This document shows, piece after piece, positions 51,573-59,785 of a stretch of 64,000 bases of DNA (positions are counted from its first letter, which is position 1; every line of letters begins with the position of its first letter). Source of the stretch: Chryseobacterium sp. T16E-39. GTDB lineage: Bacteria; Bacteroidota; Bacteroidia; Flavobacteriales; Weeksellaceae. Below the pieces are notes generated by a model, which searched no databases, was not told where the DNA came from, and saw only the letters and a program-made list of their open reading frames with translations. A program made the translations under genes and the position numbers. The stretch lies in assembly GCF_002216065.1 (NCBI RefSeq), contig NZ_CP022282.1:2356001-2420000 (forward strand), given 5' to 3'.

Positions 51573-53474
51573 ATGAATTACGTTGCTGCTGAGAACCTTA
51601 CTAAATCGTACGGACTAAAAGTTTTATTTAAAAATATTTCTTTCAATATCAATGAAGGGGACAAAATAGCCATTGTTGCTAAAAACGGAAGTGGAAAATC
51701 CACACTGCTGAAAATATTGATGGGAAAGGAAATAACTGACAGTGGAAATGTAATCATTAACAAAGATATTCAGGTTGTTTTATTTGATCAGGAGATTGAT
51801 TATGATCCTGCACTTACGATCGATGAATTCATGATGACTCTGGATTCCGCTCCTATCACTGCACTTAAAAACTATCACAAATCACTGCATTCCACAGATC
51901 TGGATTTTATTGAAAAAGCGCTGGCTGATATGGAAGTTCACAAAGCCTGGGATCTTGAAAATGAAATGAAACAAATCCTTTCTCAACTTAAGATCACTGA
52001 TCTCGAGGCAAAGATGGGAACACTTTCGGGTGGGCAGATCAAACGTGTTGCTTTGGCCAAACTATTGACAGAAACCAGAGCTGAACACCGCCACACTCTT
52101 TTAATAATGGATGAGCCTACCAATCACCTTGACGTGGAAATGGTAGAGTGGCTTGAAAATTATTTGAATAAGGCTAAAATTACACTTCTGCTTGTAACTC
52201 ACGACAGGTATTTCCTGGACGGTGTATGTAATATGATCTGGGAAATGGAGGACAGCAATCTTTATTTCCACAATGGTTCTTATGCTACCTATCTTGAAAA
52301 TAAAATGATCCGGGAAGATAATCTTAACGCAACTATTGATAAGGCCAACAATCTTTACAGAAAAGAGCTGGAATGGATGCGACGACAGCCCAAGGCAAGA
52401 ACTACGAAATCAAAAAGCAGAATTGATGCTTTTTATGAAACAGAGAAAGTAGCAAAGACGGATACTTCAAAACAGGGTCTTGAGCTTGATTTTGAAATGA
52501 AACGTTTAGGTAATAAAATTCTGGAATTAAAAAACATTGATAAGAGTTTTGGAGATAAATTATTATTAAAAAACTTCAGCTATTCTTTCCAGCGTGGAGA
52601 AAAAGTTGGAATTGTTGGTAAAAACGGAGCCGGAAAATCCACGCTTTTAAATATTATTCAAGGTTTCGAAAAGGCCGACAAAGGAGAAATTGAAACTGGG
52701 GAAACGATTTCTTTTGGTTATTTTTCTCAAAAAGGATTAACTTATAAAGAGGATGAAAGAGTTATTGATTTCATTAAAGAAATTGCTGAGTTCTATCCTC
52801 TGGCGAATGGAAAAAGCCTATCAGCTTCTCAGTTTTTAAGATTATTCCTGTTCGATGATCAAACACAGTACTCTCCTATTTCAAAACTTTCGGGTGGTGA
52901 AAAAAGAAGATTACACCTGATGTATATCTTATATCAAAATCCGAACTTCCTTATTTTTGATGAACCTACGAATGATCTGGATCTTCCTACATTAACAGTA
53001 CTTGAAAACTTTTTACAACAGTTTCAAGGTTCCCTGATTATCGTTTCTCACGACCGATATTTTATGGATCGAATCGTTGATCATATTTTAGCTTTTGAGG
53101 GCGAAGGAAAGATCAAAGATTTCATTGGGACATTCTCAGAATACAGGGAAGCAAAAAGTCGTGAAGATGCTTCAGAAAAAAATACACCACAGAAAACAGA
53201 AATCAAAGAAGCTCCGGTAGCCACTGCTGTCACTTCCCCAACCAACTCCAAGAAACGAAAACTTTCTTTTAAGGAGCAGAGAGAATTAGAAACTATTGAA
53301 AAAGAAATGCCTGAATTAGAGGGACAACGTGAAAAAATTCTTGAACAGCTGAATAATGAGACAGATTATGAAAAAATTTCCAAACTCTCAGCTGATTTGG
53401 AGGCAATTTCAGGAAAACTGGAAGATCATGAAATGAAATGGCTGGAATTACAGGAAATCCTGGGCGAAGCTTAA
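51573..53474 (+). CDS. ABC-F family ATPase
   Basis: 633 aa, two fused ATPase domains without membrane spans. First: Walker A VAKNGSGKSTLLK, signature LSGGQIKRVAL, Walker B LLIMDEPTNHLDVEMVEWLE. Second: VGKNGAGKSTLLN, LSGGEKRRLHL, LIFDEPTNDLDL. A linker of about 80 charged residues joins them (RKELEWMRRQPKARTTKSKS), and a C-terminal coiled coil (~545-633) resembles Uup. Family members act on the ribosome in translation rather than in transport. Single gene with its own terminator. Confidence 0.93.
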   Translation: MNYVAAENLTKSYGLKVLFKNISFNINEGDKIAIVAKNGSGKSTLLKILMGKEITDSGNVIINKDIQVVLFDQEIDYDPALTIDEFMMTLDSAPITALKNYHKSLHSTDLDFIEKALADMEVHKAWDLENEMKQILSQLKITDLEAKMGTLSGGQIKRVALAKLLTETRAEHRHTLLIMDEPTNHLDVEMVEWLENYLNKAKITLLLVTHDRYFLDGVCNMIWEMEDSNLYFHNGSYATYLENKMIREDNLNATIDKANNLYRKELEWMRRQPKARTTKSKSRIDAFYETEKVAKTDTSKQGLELDFEMKRLGNKILELKNIDKSFGDKLLLKNFSYSFQRGEKVGIVGKNGAGKSTLLNIIQGFEKADKGEIETGETISFGYFSQKGLTYKEDERVIDFIKEIAEFYPLANGKSLSASQFLRLFLFDDQTQYSPISKLSGGEKRRLHLMYILYQNPNFLIFDEPTNDLDLPTLTVLENFLQQFQGSLIIVSHDRYFMDRIVDHILAFEGEGKIKDFIGTFSEYREAKSREDASEKNTPQKTEIKEAPVATAVTSPTNSKKRKLSFKEQRELETIEKEMPELEGQREKILEQLNNETDYEKISKLSADLEAISGKLEDHEMKWLELQEILGEA

Positions 53475-53500
53475 TATTTATATTTAAAATAAAACTATTT

Positions 53501-53531
53501 CGGCCTCACTTAATGTGAGGCCGATTTTTTT
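53501..53531. terminator. Bidirectional terminator after ABC-F
   Basis: A 9-bp stem CGGCCTCAC/GTGAGGCCG (53501-53509 and 53515-53523) then a T run. It overlaps the very end of the convergent oxidoreductase gene (stop at 53530). Confidence 0.9.
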
Positions 53532-54588
53532 AGTTGAGGTTGATTACCTTTTCCTTCTCAGAGCTCTCAACCGCTGCATCGATGATTTTCATATTCTGAA
53601 TCACCTCTTTTCCTGGTGACGGCAGATCATATCCAAAAACGATATGCTCATAAATCTCCTGATAATAGTTCATATAATTTCCAGGTTCACTGTTGGTAAG
53701 AATTCTTTCCGTTTCAGAATGATCATTAATATAATTCAATATCCCATCAGCACTGTTTAGCGGAAGCATCCAATTTTCACCATATGCAGGCAAGGTTCCT
53801 GATACCAATTCAGTTTCCTGATTATCGGTTCTTTCCTGAAGAAAGCTTCCCTTGTCACCATGAACTACATAAGCATAGTGTGCCTCTTTGCTAAAAACTG
53901 AAGATTTCAGCCGAATCCGCATATTATTTTTATAGAATAAAAGAATTTCAAAATAATCATTGGCATATTCCGACCCCTTCATGGAAAAAACATCGGCAAA
54001 AAGCTTTTCCGGAAATCCAAAAAGCTGTACCGCCTGATCTACCAAATGAGACCCTAAATCATGAAGTGATCCGGAGCCGGCCTGCTGAGGGTTCTCTTTA
54101 TGTTGTTTTCCGCTGGGTTCCGTACGAAAACGGTCAAATCTTATTTCAACCTCTTTGATTTCTCCCAATTTTTTATCCTCAAGAATCTTTTTGACCTGAA
54201 GAAAGTCACGATCAAACCTTCTATTTTGATACACACTTAGAAATAAGCCTTTAGCCTCTGCTAGCTTTACCAATTGTTCAGCTTCTGAAACATCTACTGT
54301 AAAAGGTTTTTCAACAATTACATGCTTACCGGCTTCAAGAGCTTTTTTTACATATTCAAAGTGAGTCTGGACCGGAGTATTGACTACCACAACTTCTATA
54401 TCCGATTCGGCCAGCATATCCTCTACCGAACCGTATATAATTGCATCTGGATATTTCTCCCGGGATTCTTCCTTACTTCTTTCCACTACTGCTGACATAA
54501 AAAACCCGGGATGTTCTTTCAGAAAAGGTGCATGGAAAACTTTTCCGCTCATTCCAAAGGCACAAAGGCCAACTTTTACCAATTGCAT
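53530..54588 (-). CDS. Gfo/Idh/MocA family oxidoreductase
   Basis: 352 aa from ATG 54586-54588, chosen because MQLVKVGLCAFGMSGKVFHA starts the Rossmann fold and a -7 box sits 14 nt upstream; a longer frame to 54636 is less likely. NAD(P) binding LCAFGMSGKVFHAPFL, then the EKPFTVDV signature (~93) with the usual catalytic Lys, and a GSGSLHDLGSHLVDQAVQLF substrate-domain motif. Probable sugar or polyol dehydrogenase; substrate unknown. Confidence 0.92.
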   Translation of the reverse strand: MQLVKVGLCAFGMSGKVFHAPFLKEHPGFFMSAVVERSKEESREKYPDAIIYGSVEDMLAESDIEVVVVNTPVQTHFEYVKKALEAGKHVIVEKPFTVDVSEAEQLVKLAEAKGLFLSVYQNRRFDRDFLQVKKILEDKKLGEIKEVEIRFDRFRTEPSGKQHKENPQQAGSGSLHDLGSHLVDQAVQLFGFPEKLFADVFSMKGSEYANDYFEILLFYKNNMRIRLKSSVFSKEAHYAYVVHGDKGSFLQERTDNQETELVSGTLPAYGENWMLPLNSADGILNYINDHSETERILTNSEPGNYMNYYQEIYEHIVFGYDLPSPGKEVIQNMKIIDAAVESSEKEKVINLN

Positions 54589-54602
54589 ACTCTTTTTTTT
54601 AA

Positions 54603-54610
54603 CAAATATA
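54603..54610 (-). promoter_or_regulatory. -7 box of the Gfo/Idh/MocA gene
   Basis: Reads TATATTTG on the minus strand, 14 nt before the chosen start. Confidence 0.55.
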
Positions 54611-54736
54611 TTGAGAAAAATATTAGTTAAGACCACCTATTATCTATATAGTGAAATATTATAAAACTAATAATTTCCTTATCTTAAAGGGATTTTGCAT
54701 TTTTGCATCTTTAATTTTTTTAAACAAACAACAGAT

Positions 54737-55252
54737 ATGGATAAGATAAAAGATACCAGAAGTTTCATGAGAATCACCCACCGTTACCTGGGCTATTTTC
54801 TCGCTGGGATTATGGCAGTTTATGCAGTAAGTGGCGTTCTACTGGTTTACAGAGACACAGACTTTTTAAAAAATGAAAAAAAATACACTAAAATAGTTGA
54901 CAAAAACCTTTCAGAAAAAGCATTGGGAAAAGAGTTAAAAATTAAAAACTTTGAAATAGAAAGCAAGATAGGTAATATCGCTTATTTCAAACAGGGTGCT
55001 TATAATCTGAATACAGGAGAAGCTCAATACATAAAGAAAGAATTGCCTTTCGTTCTTGATAAAATGGTAAAACTTCATAAAGCACAATCTAAGGATACTT
55101 TATCACCCTTGAACACATTTTTTGGAATTACATTATTATTTTTCGTGATTTCAAGTTTCTGGATGTTCAATCCAAAAACAAAAGCTTTTAAACGTGGGAT
55201 GATTTTTACTGTTGCCGGAATTATACTTTCTATTCTACTACTCATCGTATAA
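54737..55252 (+). CDS. PepSY-associated TM helix family protein
   Basis: 171 aa from ATG 54737; the longer frame adds 14 residues that do not fit. An N-terminal membrane helix after HRYLGYFLAGIMAVYAVSGV, a periplasmic portion of about 80 residues (GNIAYFKQGAYNLNTGEAQY), and two C-terminal helices (FFGITLLFFVISSFWMF; GMIFTVAGIILSILLLIV). This layout matches PepSY-TM proteins, often linked to iron or heme metabolism. Function here is not known. Confidence 0.78.
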   Translation: MDKIKDTRSFMRITHRYLGYFLAGIMAVYAVSGVLLVYRDTDFLKNEKKYTKIVDKNLSEKALGKELKIKNFEIESKIGNIAYFKQGAYNLNTGEAQYIKKELPFVLDKMVKLHKAQSKDTLSPLNTFFGITLLFFVISSFWMFNPKTKAFKRGMIFTVAGIILSILLLIV

Positions 55253-55414
55253 AAAATTACAAAATCATCAACAAAACCTCTTAATAAATTTGATTTTCAT
55301 TTTTCTTAATTTAACACTATTTTAGTAAAATTAGCTTAAAATGAGTACTATGGCATATTTATTGATTTTCACTAACCATAGAATAATAAGCATTAATTAT
55401 TAAAATTATAAATT

Positions 55415-56008
55415 ATGAAAAAACTAATTTTAGCAGGAATAGTAGCAGTAGCAGGTTTAACAACAACAGCAAATGCTCAGATTCAAAAAGGTAACTGGCT
55501 AGTAGGAGGTAGTATTGTAACAAGTAGTTTCGGATTAAACACTGGTGGTGGTTATAACATTGGAGTGGTTCCAAAAGGAGCTTATTTCATTGAAGATAAT
55601 GTAGCTATTGGTGGATATGTTGATTTAGGTTTTAAGAAAGTTGCAAAAGGATCTCCAACTGAATTTACTTATAAAGTAGGTGCTTTAGGACGTTATTATA
55701 TCTCACCAGGAGAAAAAGGTATTGATAATCTTTTACACCACGGAAGATGGTTCCTAGAAGGTAACGTAGGTATTGGTGGTGTATCCATTGAAAGTGGTAA
55801 CTCTACGACAGGTTTAGATTTTGGAGCAGGTCCAGGATATTCATACTTCATTACACCGAATATCGGACTTGAAGGACTTGTTAAATACAATGGAGTTGCA
55901 GGTTTCGGGAAGAATGGTTTAACTTCTAGTTTAACATTCAACGTAGGATTTAGTATTTACCTTCCTACATCTAAAGGAAAAGAAGTTATAAATGATGTAA
56001 GAAAATAA
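55415..56008 (+). CDS. Outer-membrane beta-barrel protein
   Basis: 197 aa. Signal peptide MKKLILAGIVAVAGLTTTANAQ; mature part with GNWLVGGSIVTSSFGL, GGGYNIGVVPKGAYFIEDN, alternating strands and YSYFITPNIGLEGLVKYN, ending in a short basic tail. An OmpW/OprF-like small barrel of unknown function. It is followed by a perfect hairpin and precedes the convergent peroxiredoxin gene. Confidence 0.8.
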   Translation: MKKLILAGIVAVAGLTTTANAQIQKGNWLVGGSIVTSSFGLNTGGGYNIGVVPKGAYFIEDNVAIGGYVDLGFKKVAKGSPTEFTYKVGALGRYYISPGEKGIDNLLHHGRWFLEGNVGIGGVSIESGNSTTGLDFGAGPGYSYFITPNIGLEGLVKYNGVAGFGKNGLTSSLTFNVGFSIYLPTSKGKEVINDVRK

Positions 56009-56032
56009 TTTTTACAATTCATATTTACAAAT

Positions 56033-56064
56033 AAAAGCGCCTCGAATAATTTCGAGGCGCTTTT
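56033..56064. terminator. Bidirectional terminator between OMP and peroxiredoxin genes
   Basis: A 14-bp perfect stem from AAAAGCGCCTCGAA (56033-56046) to TTCGAGGCGCTTTT (56051-56064), loop TAAT. One of the strongest hairpins in the window. Confidence 0.93.
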
Positions 56065-56102
56065 CGTACAAATTAAAACTAAACTATAAAAAATCAAATA
56101 AA

Positions 56103-56738
56103 TCATGTATTGGGTTGAGGCGTATATCTTAGATACGGCTTTATTTCTGTAACTCCCTTAGGAAAAATTTCACGGGCATCTTCAGTTGATAAAGAAGGAG
56201 GAATAATAACATCCTCACCATTTTTCCAGTTGACCGGAGTAACCACTTTATGAGAATCGGTTAATTGTAAAGAATCAAGCACTCTGATAATCTCATTAAA
56301 ATTTCTACCAGTTGATGCCGGATAAGTAATAATCAAACGCACTTTTTTAGCAGGATCTATGATCAATAGAGAACGTACCGTTGCTGTTGCTGAAGCATTG
56401 GGATGTATAAAGTCATACAATTCCGACACTCGTCTATACCTATCAGCTATAATCGGGAATTGTACTTCTGTATTTTGTGTTTCATTAATATCTTTTATCC
56501 AGTTTTGATGATCTTCTACTCCATCTACACTTAATGCAATTACTTTCGTATCTCTGGCTTCAAATTCGGATTTTAGTTTCGATGTGTATCCAAGCTCAGT
56601 AGTGCAAACCGGAGTATAATCTGCAGGGTGCGAGAACAATATCCCCCAGGAGTTGCCCAGATAATTATAAAAATCCAGATCACCGGCAGTTGTTTCTGCC
56701 TGAAAGTTGGGTGCGGTATCTCCTAATTTGATTGACAT
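56103..56738 (-). CDS. 1-Cys (Prx6-type) peroxiredoxin
   Basis: 211 aa. Peroxidatic Cys in FSHPADYTPVCTTELG (about residues 34-49), then SVDGVEDHQNWIKDI and the Prx6 C-terminal arm (VNWKNGEDVIIPPSLS). No second resolving Cys in the usual Prx position. Reduces hydrogen peroxide and organic peroxides in the cytoplasm. A well-formed promoter with an inverted repeat spanning the -7 box lies just upstream. Confidence 0.94.
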   Translation of the reverse strand: MSIKLGDTAPNFQAETTAGDLDFYNYLGNSWGILFSHPADYTPVCTTELGYTSKLKSEFEARDTKVIALSVDGVEDHQNWIKDINETQNTEVQFPIIADRYRRVSELYDFIHPNASATATVRSLLIIDPAKKVRLIITYPASTGRNFNEIIRVLDSLQLTDSHKVVTPVNWKNGEDVIIPPSLSTEDAREIFPKGVTEIKPYLRYTPQPNT

Positions 56739-56754
56739 ATTACTCTTGTTAATT

Positions 56755-56791
56755 AGTCTACAAATTTAGTAGACTTTTTTGAACTGGCAAA
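56755..56791 (-). promoter_or_regulatory. Promoter of the peroxiredoxin with overlapping inverted repeat
   Basis: On the minus strand TTTG (56788-56791) stands 19 bp from TAAATTTG (56761-56768), a full -33/-7 match. The -7 box is spanned by an inverted repeat AGTCTAC-N7-GTAGACT (56755-56761 and 56769-56775), which would make an operator site for a repressor or redox regulator. Confidence 0.75.
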
Positions 56792-56835
56792 TTTTTTGAT
56801 GAAAATTTATATATTAGATTAAAAAAAAATAGTTC

Positions 56836-57723
56836 ATGGAGAAAATTAGTTTAAGTTATGTTGATGTTGTCTATAAAGTTTTGCAAAGCTGGTATTTAAA
56901 ATTTGCAGAATTGACCCCTAAGCTGATCGTTGGAATACTGATTTTTTCATTCTTTTTATTCTCTAGCAAATACCTGAGTAAAATTGCAGTAAAGATCTTT
57001 CATAAATTATTTCCTAAAAGTGAAAAGGAAAGTTCGCTGGTTACTCTATTAGCTGTTTTCCGGTTTATTATTATGTTGATGGGAAGCTTTATTGCATTAG
57101 AAGTAATGGGCTTTAGTAGTTTTTTATGGAAATTCATCGGAAGTTTAGGAGTTGCCGGGGTTATTGCCGGGGTTGCTTTAAAAGACCTGGTATCCAGTAT
57201 ATTTTCGGGAATGCTGATAGGAATTGATAAAGCCTTTAAGGTAGGAGATTATGTTTCTATCGGATCAAATTCAGGAACTGTACAGGAGATCGGTTTTCTA
57301 ACTACTAAAATAATTACTGATGATGGAAAAAAAGTTTATATCCCCAATCAGGTCATCTTCAATTCGCCATTCTCAAATATCACAGCTTCGCCACAGAGAA
57401 GAATTATATTAAATTTTGAAATTCCCGCCGATGAAGATGTAGCCAAAGCTCAAAAGGGAATTTTAGAAGTGATAAAAAGTTTAGAATATGTAGATAAATT
57501 AGATACTGCTGAAGTTGTATTTACCGATCTGAAACAAGGGGTATTTAACCTTCAAGCAAAATTCTGGATGACTGTAGGAGCTAATATTACCAGGGTGAAG
57601 AGTGACGCTTATTTAAAGATCAAACAGCGTCTGGATTCTGATAATATACTCCTTGTGACACCAACCAGTATCAATATTACTGGGGGAGAAAATAGCAGTA
57701 CAACAGTCAATCAGGATAAATAG
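56836..57723 (+). CDS. Small mechanosensitive channel (MscS family)
   Basis: 295 aa. Three N-terminal helices (about 20-115; the third rich in Gly and Ala, FIGSLGVAGVIAGVALKDLV), then the cytoplasmic beta domain signature GDYVSIGSNSGTVQEIGF and VYIPNQVIFNSPFSN, with a C-terminal alpha/beta part. It opens under membrane tension to release solutes. Full length for the short MscS type. Confidence 0.93.
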   Translation: MEKISLSYVDVVYKVLQSWYLKFAELTPKLIVGILIFSFFLFSSKYLSKIAVKIFHKLFPKSEKESSLVTLLAVFRFIIMLMGSFIALEVMGFSSFLWKFIGSLGVAGVIAGVALKDLVSSIFSGMLIGIDKAFKVGDYVSIGSNSGTVQEIGFLTTKIITDDGKKVYIPNQVIFNSPFSNITASPQRRIILNFEIPADEDVAKAQKGILEVIKSLEYVDKLDTAEVVFTDLKQGVFNLQAKFWMTVGANITRVKSDAYLKIKQRLDSDNILLVTPTSINITGGENSSTTVNQDK

Positions 57724-57730
57724 AAAATAA

Positions 57731-57758
57731 AAAAACCGCTTTTTCAAGCGGTTTTTTT
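57731..57758. terminator. Bidirectional terminator between mscS-like gene and sucC
   Basis: An 11-bp stem AAAAACCGCTT/AAGCGGTTTTT (57731-57741 and 57746-57756), loop TTTC, with T and A runs at both ends. Confidence 0.92.
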
Positions 57759-57779
57759 ATTTTATTATAGTTTTTAGTC

Positions 57780-58970
57780 TTATGCTAAAACCTCTTTTAC
57801 TTTGTTTGCAGCTTCTTCTAAAGTAATTGCAGAGTGTACAGGAAGACCTGACTCATCAATTAATTTTTTAGCTTCTACAGCGTTAGTTCCCTGCAATCTT
57901 ACGATTAATGGAACAGGTAAGCTTCCCATAGCTTTGTAAGCATCTACAACACCCTGAGCAACTCTGTCACATCTTACGATACCTCCGAAGATGTTGATCA
58001 GGATCGCTTTTACATTTGGATCTCTTAAGATGATTCCGAAAGCAGTCTGAACTCTTTGAGCATCAGCAGTACCTCCAACGTCAAGGAAGTTAGCAGGATT
58101 ACCACCAGATAATTTGATGATATCCATAGTAGCCATTGCAAGACCAGCACCGTTTACCATACAAGCAACGTTACCATCTAATTTCACGAAGTTAAGACCA
58201 GCTTCACCAGCTTCAACATCGATAGGATCTTCTTCTCTTGTATCTCTTAAAGCTTCAAGATCTTTGTGACGGAATAATGAGTTACCATCTAAAGTTACTT
58301 TAGCATCTACAGCGATAATTTTGTTATCAGAAGTTTTTAATACCGGGTTGATTTCAAAAAGAGAAGCATCAATTCCAACGTAAGCATTGTATAGAGATGT
58401 AATGAATTTTGTAAATTCTTTGAAAGCATTTCCTTCAAGACCTAGGTTGAAAGCAATCTTTCTAGCCTGGAAACCTTGAAGACCTAAAGCAGGATCAATT
58501 AATTCGTTGTGGATTAAATGAGGAGTTACTTCTGCAACGTGCTCAATATCCATACCTCCTTCAGTAGAATATACGATTGTATTTTTACCTTCAGCTCTAT
58601 CTAAAAGAATAGAAACATAAAATTCTTTAGTTTCAGATTCTCCAGGATAATAAACGTCTTCTGCAACCAAAACAGAGTTTACTTTTTTACCTTCAGCAGA
58701 AGTTTGTGGAGTTACCAACTGCATTCCGATGATGTTCTGTGCATTTTCTTTAAGCTTATCCATGTTTGGAGAAAACTTAACCCCACCACCTTTACCACGA
58801 CCACCTGCGTGAATTTGTGCTTTTACAACCCAAGCCTGCGCTCCGGTTTCAGCAGTCAATTTTTCAGCAGCTGCAACAGCCTCGTCTACATTATTAGCTA
58901 CGAAACCACGTTGTATTGCTACTCCGTACTTTGATAAAATCTCTTTTGATTGATACTCGTGAAGATTCAT
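57780..58970 (-). CDS. sucC: Succinyl-CoA synthetase beta subunit
   Basis: Works with SucD to convert succinyl-CoA to succinate and make ATP or GTP in the TCA cycle. N-terminal MNLHEYQSKEILSKYGVAI, ATP-grasp VKAQIHAGGRGKGGGVK, EINPVLKT metal site, and CoA-ligase domain ILINIFGGIVRCDRVA and RLQGTNAVEAKKLIDES. 396 aa, full length. sucD is not adjacent. Single gene with its own promoter box and terminator. Confidence 0.95.
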   Translation of the reverse strand: MNLHEYQSKEILSKYGVAIQRGFVANNVDEAVAAAEKLTAETGAQAWVVKAQIHAGGRGKGGGVKFSPNMDKLKENAQNIIGMQLVTPQTSAEGKKVNSVLVAEDVYYPGESETKEFYVSILLDRAEGKNTIVYSTEGGMDIEHVAEVTPHLIHNELIDPALGLQGFQARKIAFNLGLEGNAFKEFTKFITSLYNAYVGIDASLFEINPVLKTSDNKIIAVDAKVTLDGNSLFRHKDLEALRDTREEDPIDVEAGEAGLNFVKLDGNVACMVNGAGLAMATMDIIKLSGGNPANFLDVGGTADAQRVQTAFGIILRDPNVKAILINIFGGIVRCDRVAQGVVDAYKAMGSLPVPLIVRLQGTNAVEAKKLIDESGLPVHSAITLEEAANKVKEVLA

Positions 58971-59008
58971 ATTATTTTTATTATTTTATTTTAAATTTTA
59001 AAGGTTGA

Positions 59009-59016
59009 CAAATTTA
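59009..59016 (-). promoter_or_regulatory. -7 box of sucC
   Basis: Reads TAAATTTG on the minus strand, 38 nt before the start. A CTTG stands 19 bp upstream of it where TTTG is expected. Confidence 0.5.
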
Positions 59017-59199
59017 CTAAAAAGACATGGAAGTGCAAGATTCTAAGTCCAAAAATTAAGAGATAAGCATCTTGATATTTAACAGGTCTTGATATTTTCT
59101 TTATTCAGAGGTTAATTTTTTTATATTTTAAACCTATAAACTGAATTTTTAGAATTCCTGAATTCCAACCTTCCTTTTTATAATGATTTTCTATTGTCT

Positions 59200-59586
59200 T
59201 TATATCCTATTTTTAGCAAAATAAAATATAAGCATTCCCCAGCTAAGGATCATCAGTAATCCACCCAGCGGTGTAATAGGTCCTAAAAATTTCAGGTTAG
59301 CTCCAAGATAATCCTGCAAGCTCAGAAAATAAATACTGAACGAAAACAACATGGTCCCCGCAATCATCAAGATGGAAACCCATTTTTCTGAAGAAGTTTC
59401 AAATTTTAAAATATAACCTGCAATCAATAAAAAGAATGCAGCATACATCTGATATCTCACCCCTGTTTCAAAGCTTTCCAATCTTTCAACAGATAATATT
59501 TTCTTTAAAGCGTGCGCGCCGAATGCACCTAAAATTACCGACAGCATGCCATAAACGGCACCAAATACTAAAGTAATTGTTTTCAT
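59200..59586 (-). CDS. DUF423 family membrane protein
   Basis: 128 aa with four hydrophobic helices and the family opening VFGAVYGMLSVILGAFGAHA; later YQMYAAFFLLIAGYIL. The family (YgdD-like) is integral to the membrane with unknown function. It is downstream of HMG-CoA reductase and a 51-aa membrane protein gene on the same strand (42 bp gap), so probably their operon partner. Confidence 0.9.
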   Translation of the reverse strand: MKTITLVFGAVYGMLSVILGAFGAHALKKILSVERLESFETGVRYQMYAAFFLLIAGYILKFETSSEKWVSILMIAGTMLFSFSIYFLSLQDYLGANLKFLGPITPLGGLLMILSWGMLIFYFAKNRI

Positions 59587-59628
59587 TGTATCAATTTATG
59601 GACATGGATCTTCAAGCCGATCCGGTTC

Positions 59629-59784
59629 CTATTTATAGTTTAAAATTTTAAATACCAAAGACAAAGCTCCAATAACAATTAACATCCACGCCAAATTTTT
59701 ACTTTTTGCAAAGCCTGGATTCTGAGTCACTTTAAGAAAAATACCAAAACCCAATATAAAAGCTGACAATATAATTCCAAACAT
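59629..59784 (-). CDS. Short two-helix membrane protein, unknown function
   Basis: A 51-aa frame from ATG 59782-59784 to TAG 59629-59631. Two hydrophobic helices, GIILSAFILGFGIFLKVT (~3-20) and LAWMLIVIGALSLVFKIL (~31-48), are joined by a basic turn (QNPGFAKSKN). The start lies 1 nt after the HMG-CoA reductase stop codon, so it is almost certainly cotranscribed and coupled with it. I do not recognise the family. It is short enough to be missed by gene callers. Confidence 0.65.
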   Translation of the reverse strand: MFGIILSAFILGFGIFLKVTQNPGFAKSKNLAWMLIVIGALSLVFKILNYK

Positions 59785-59785
59785 A

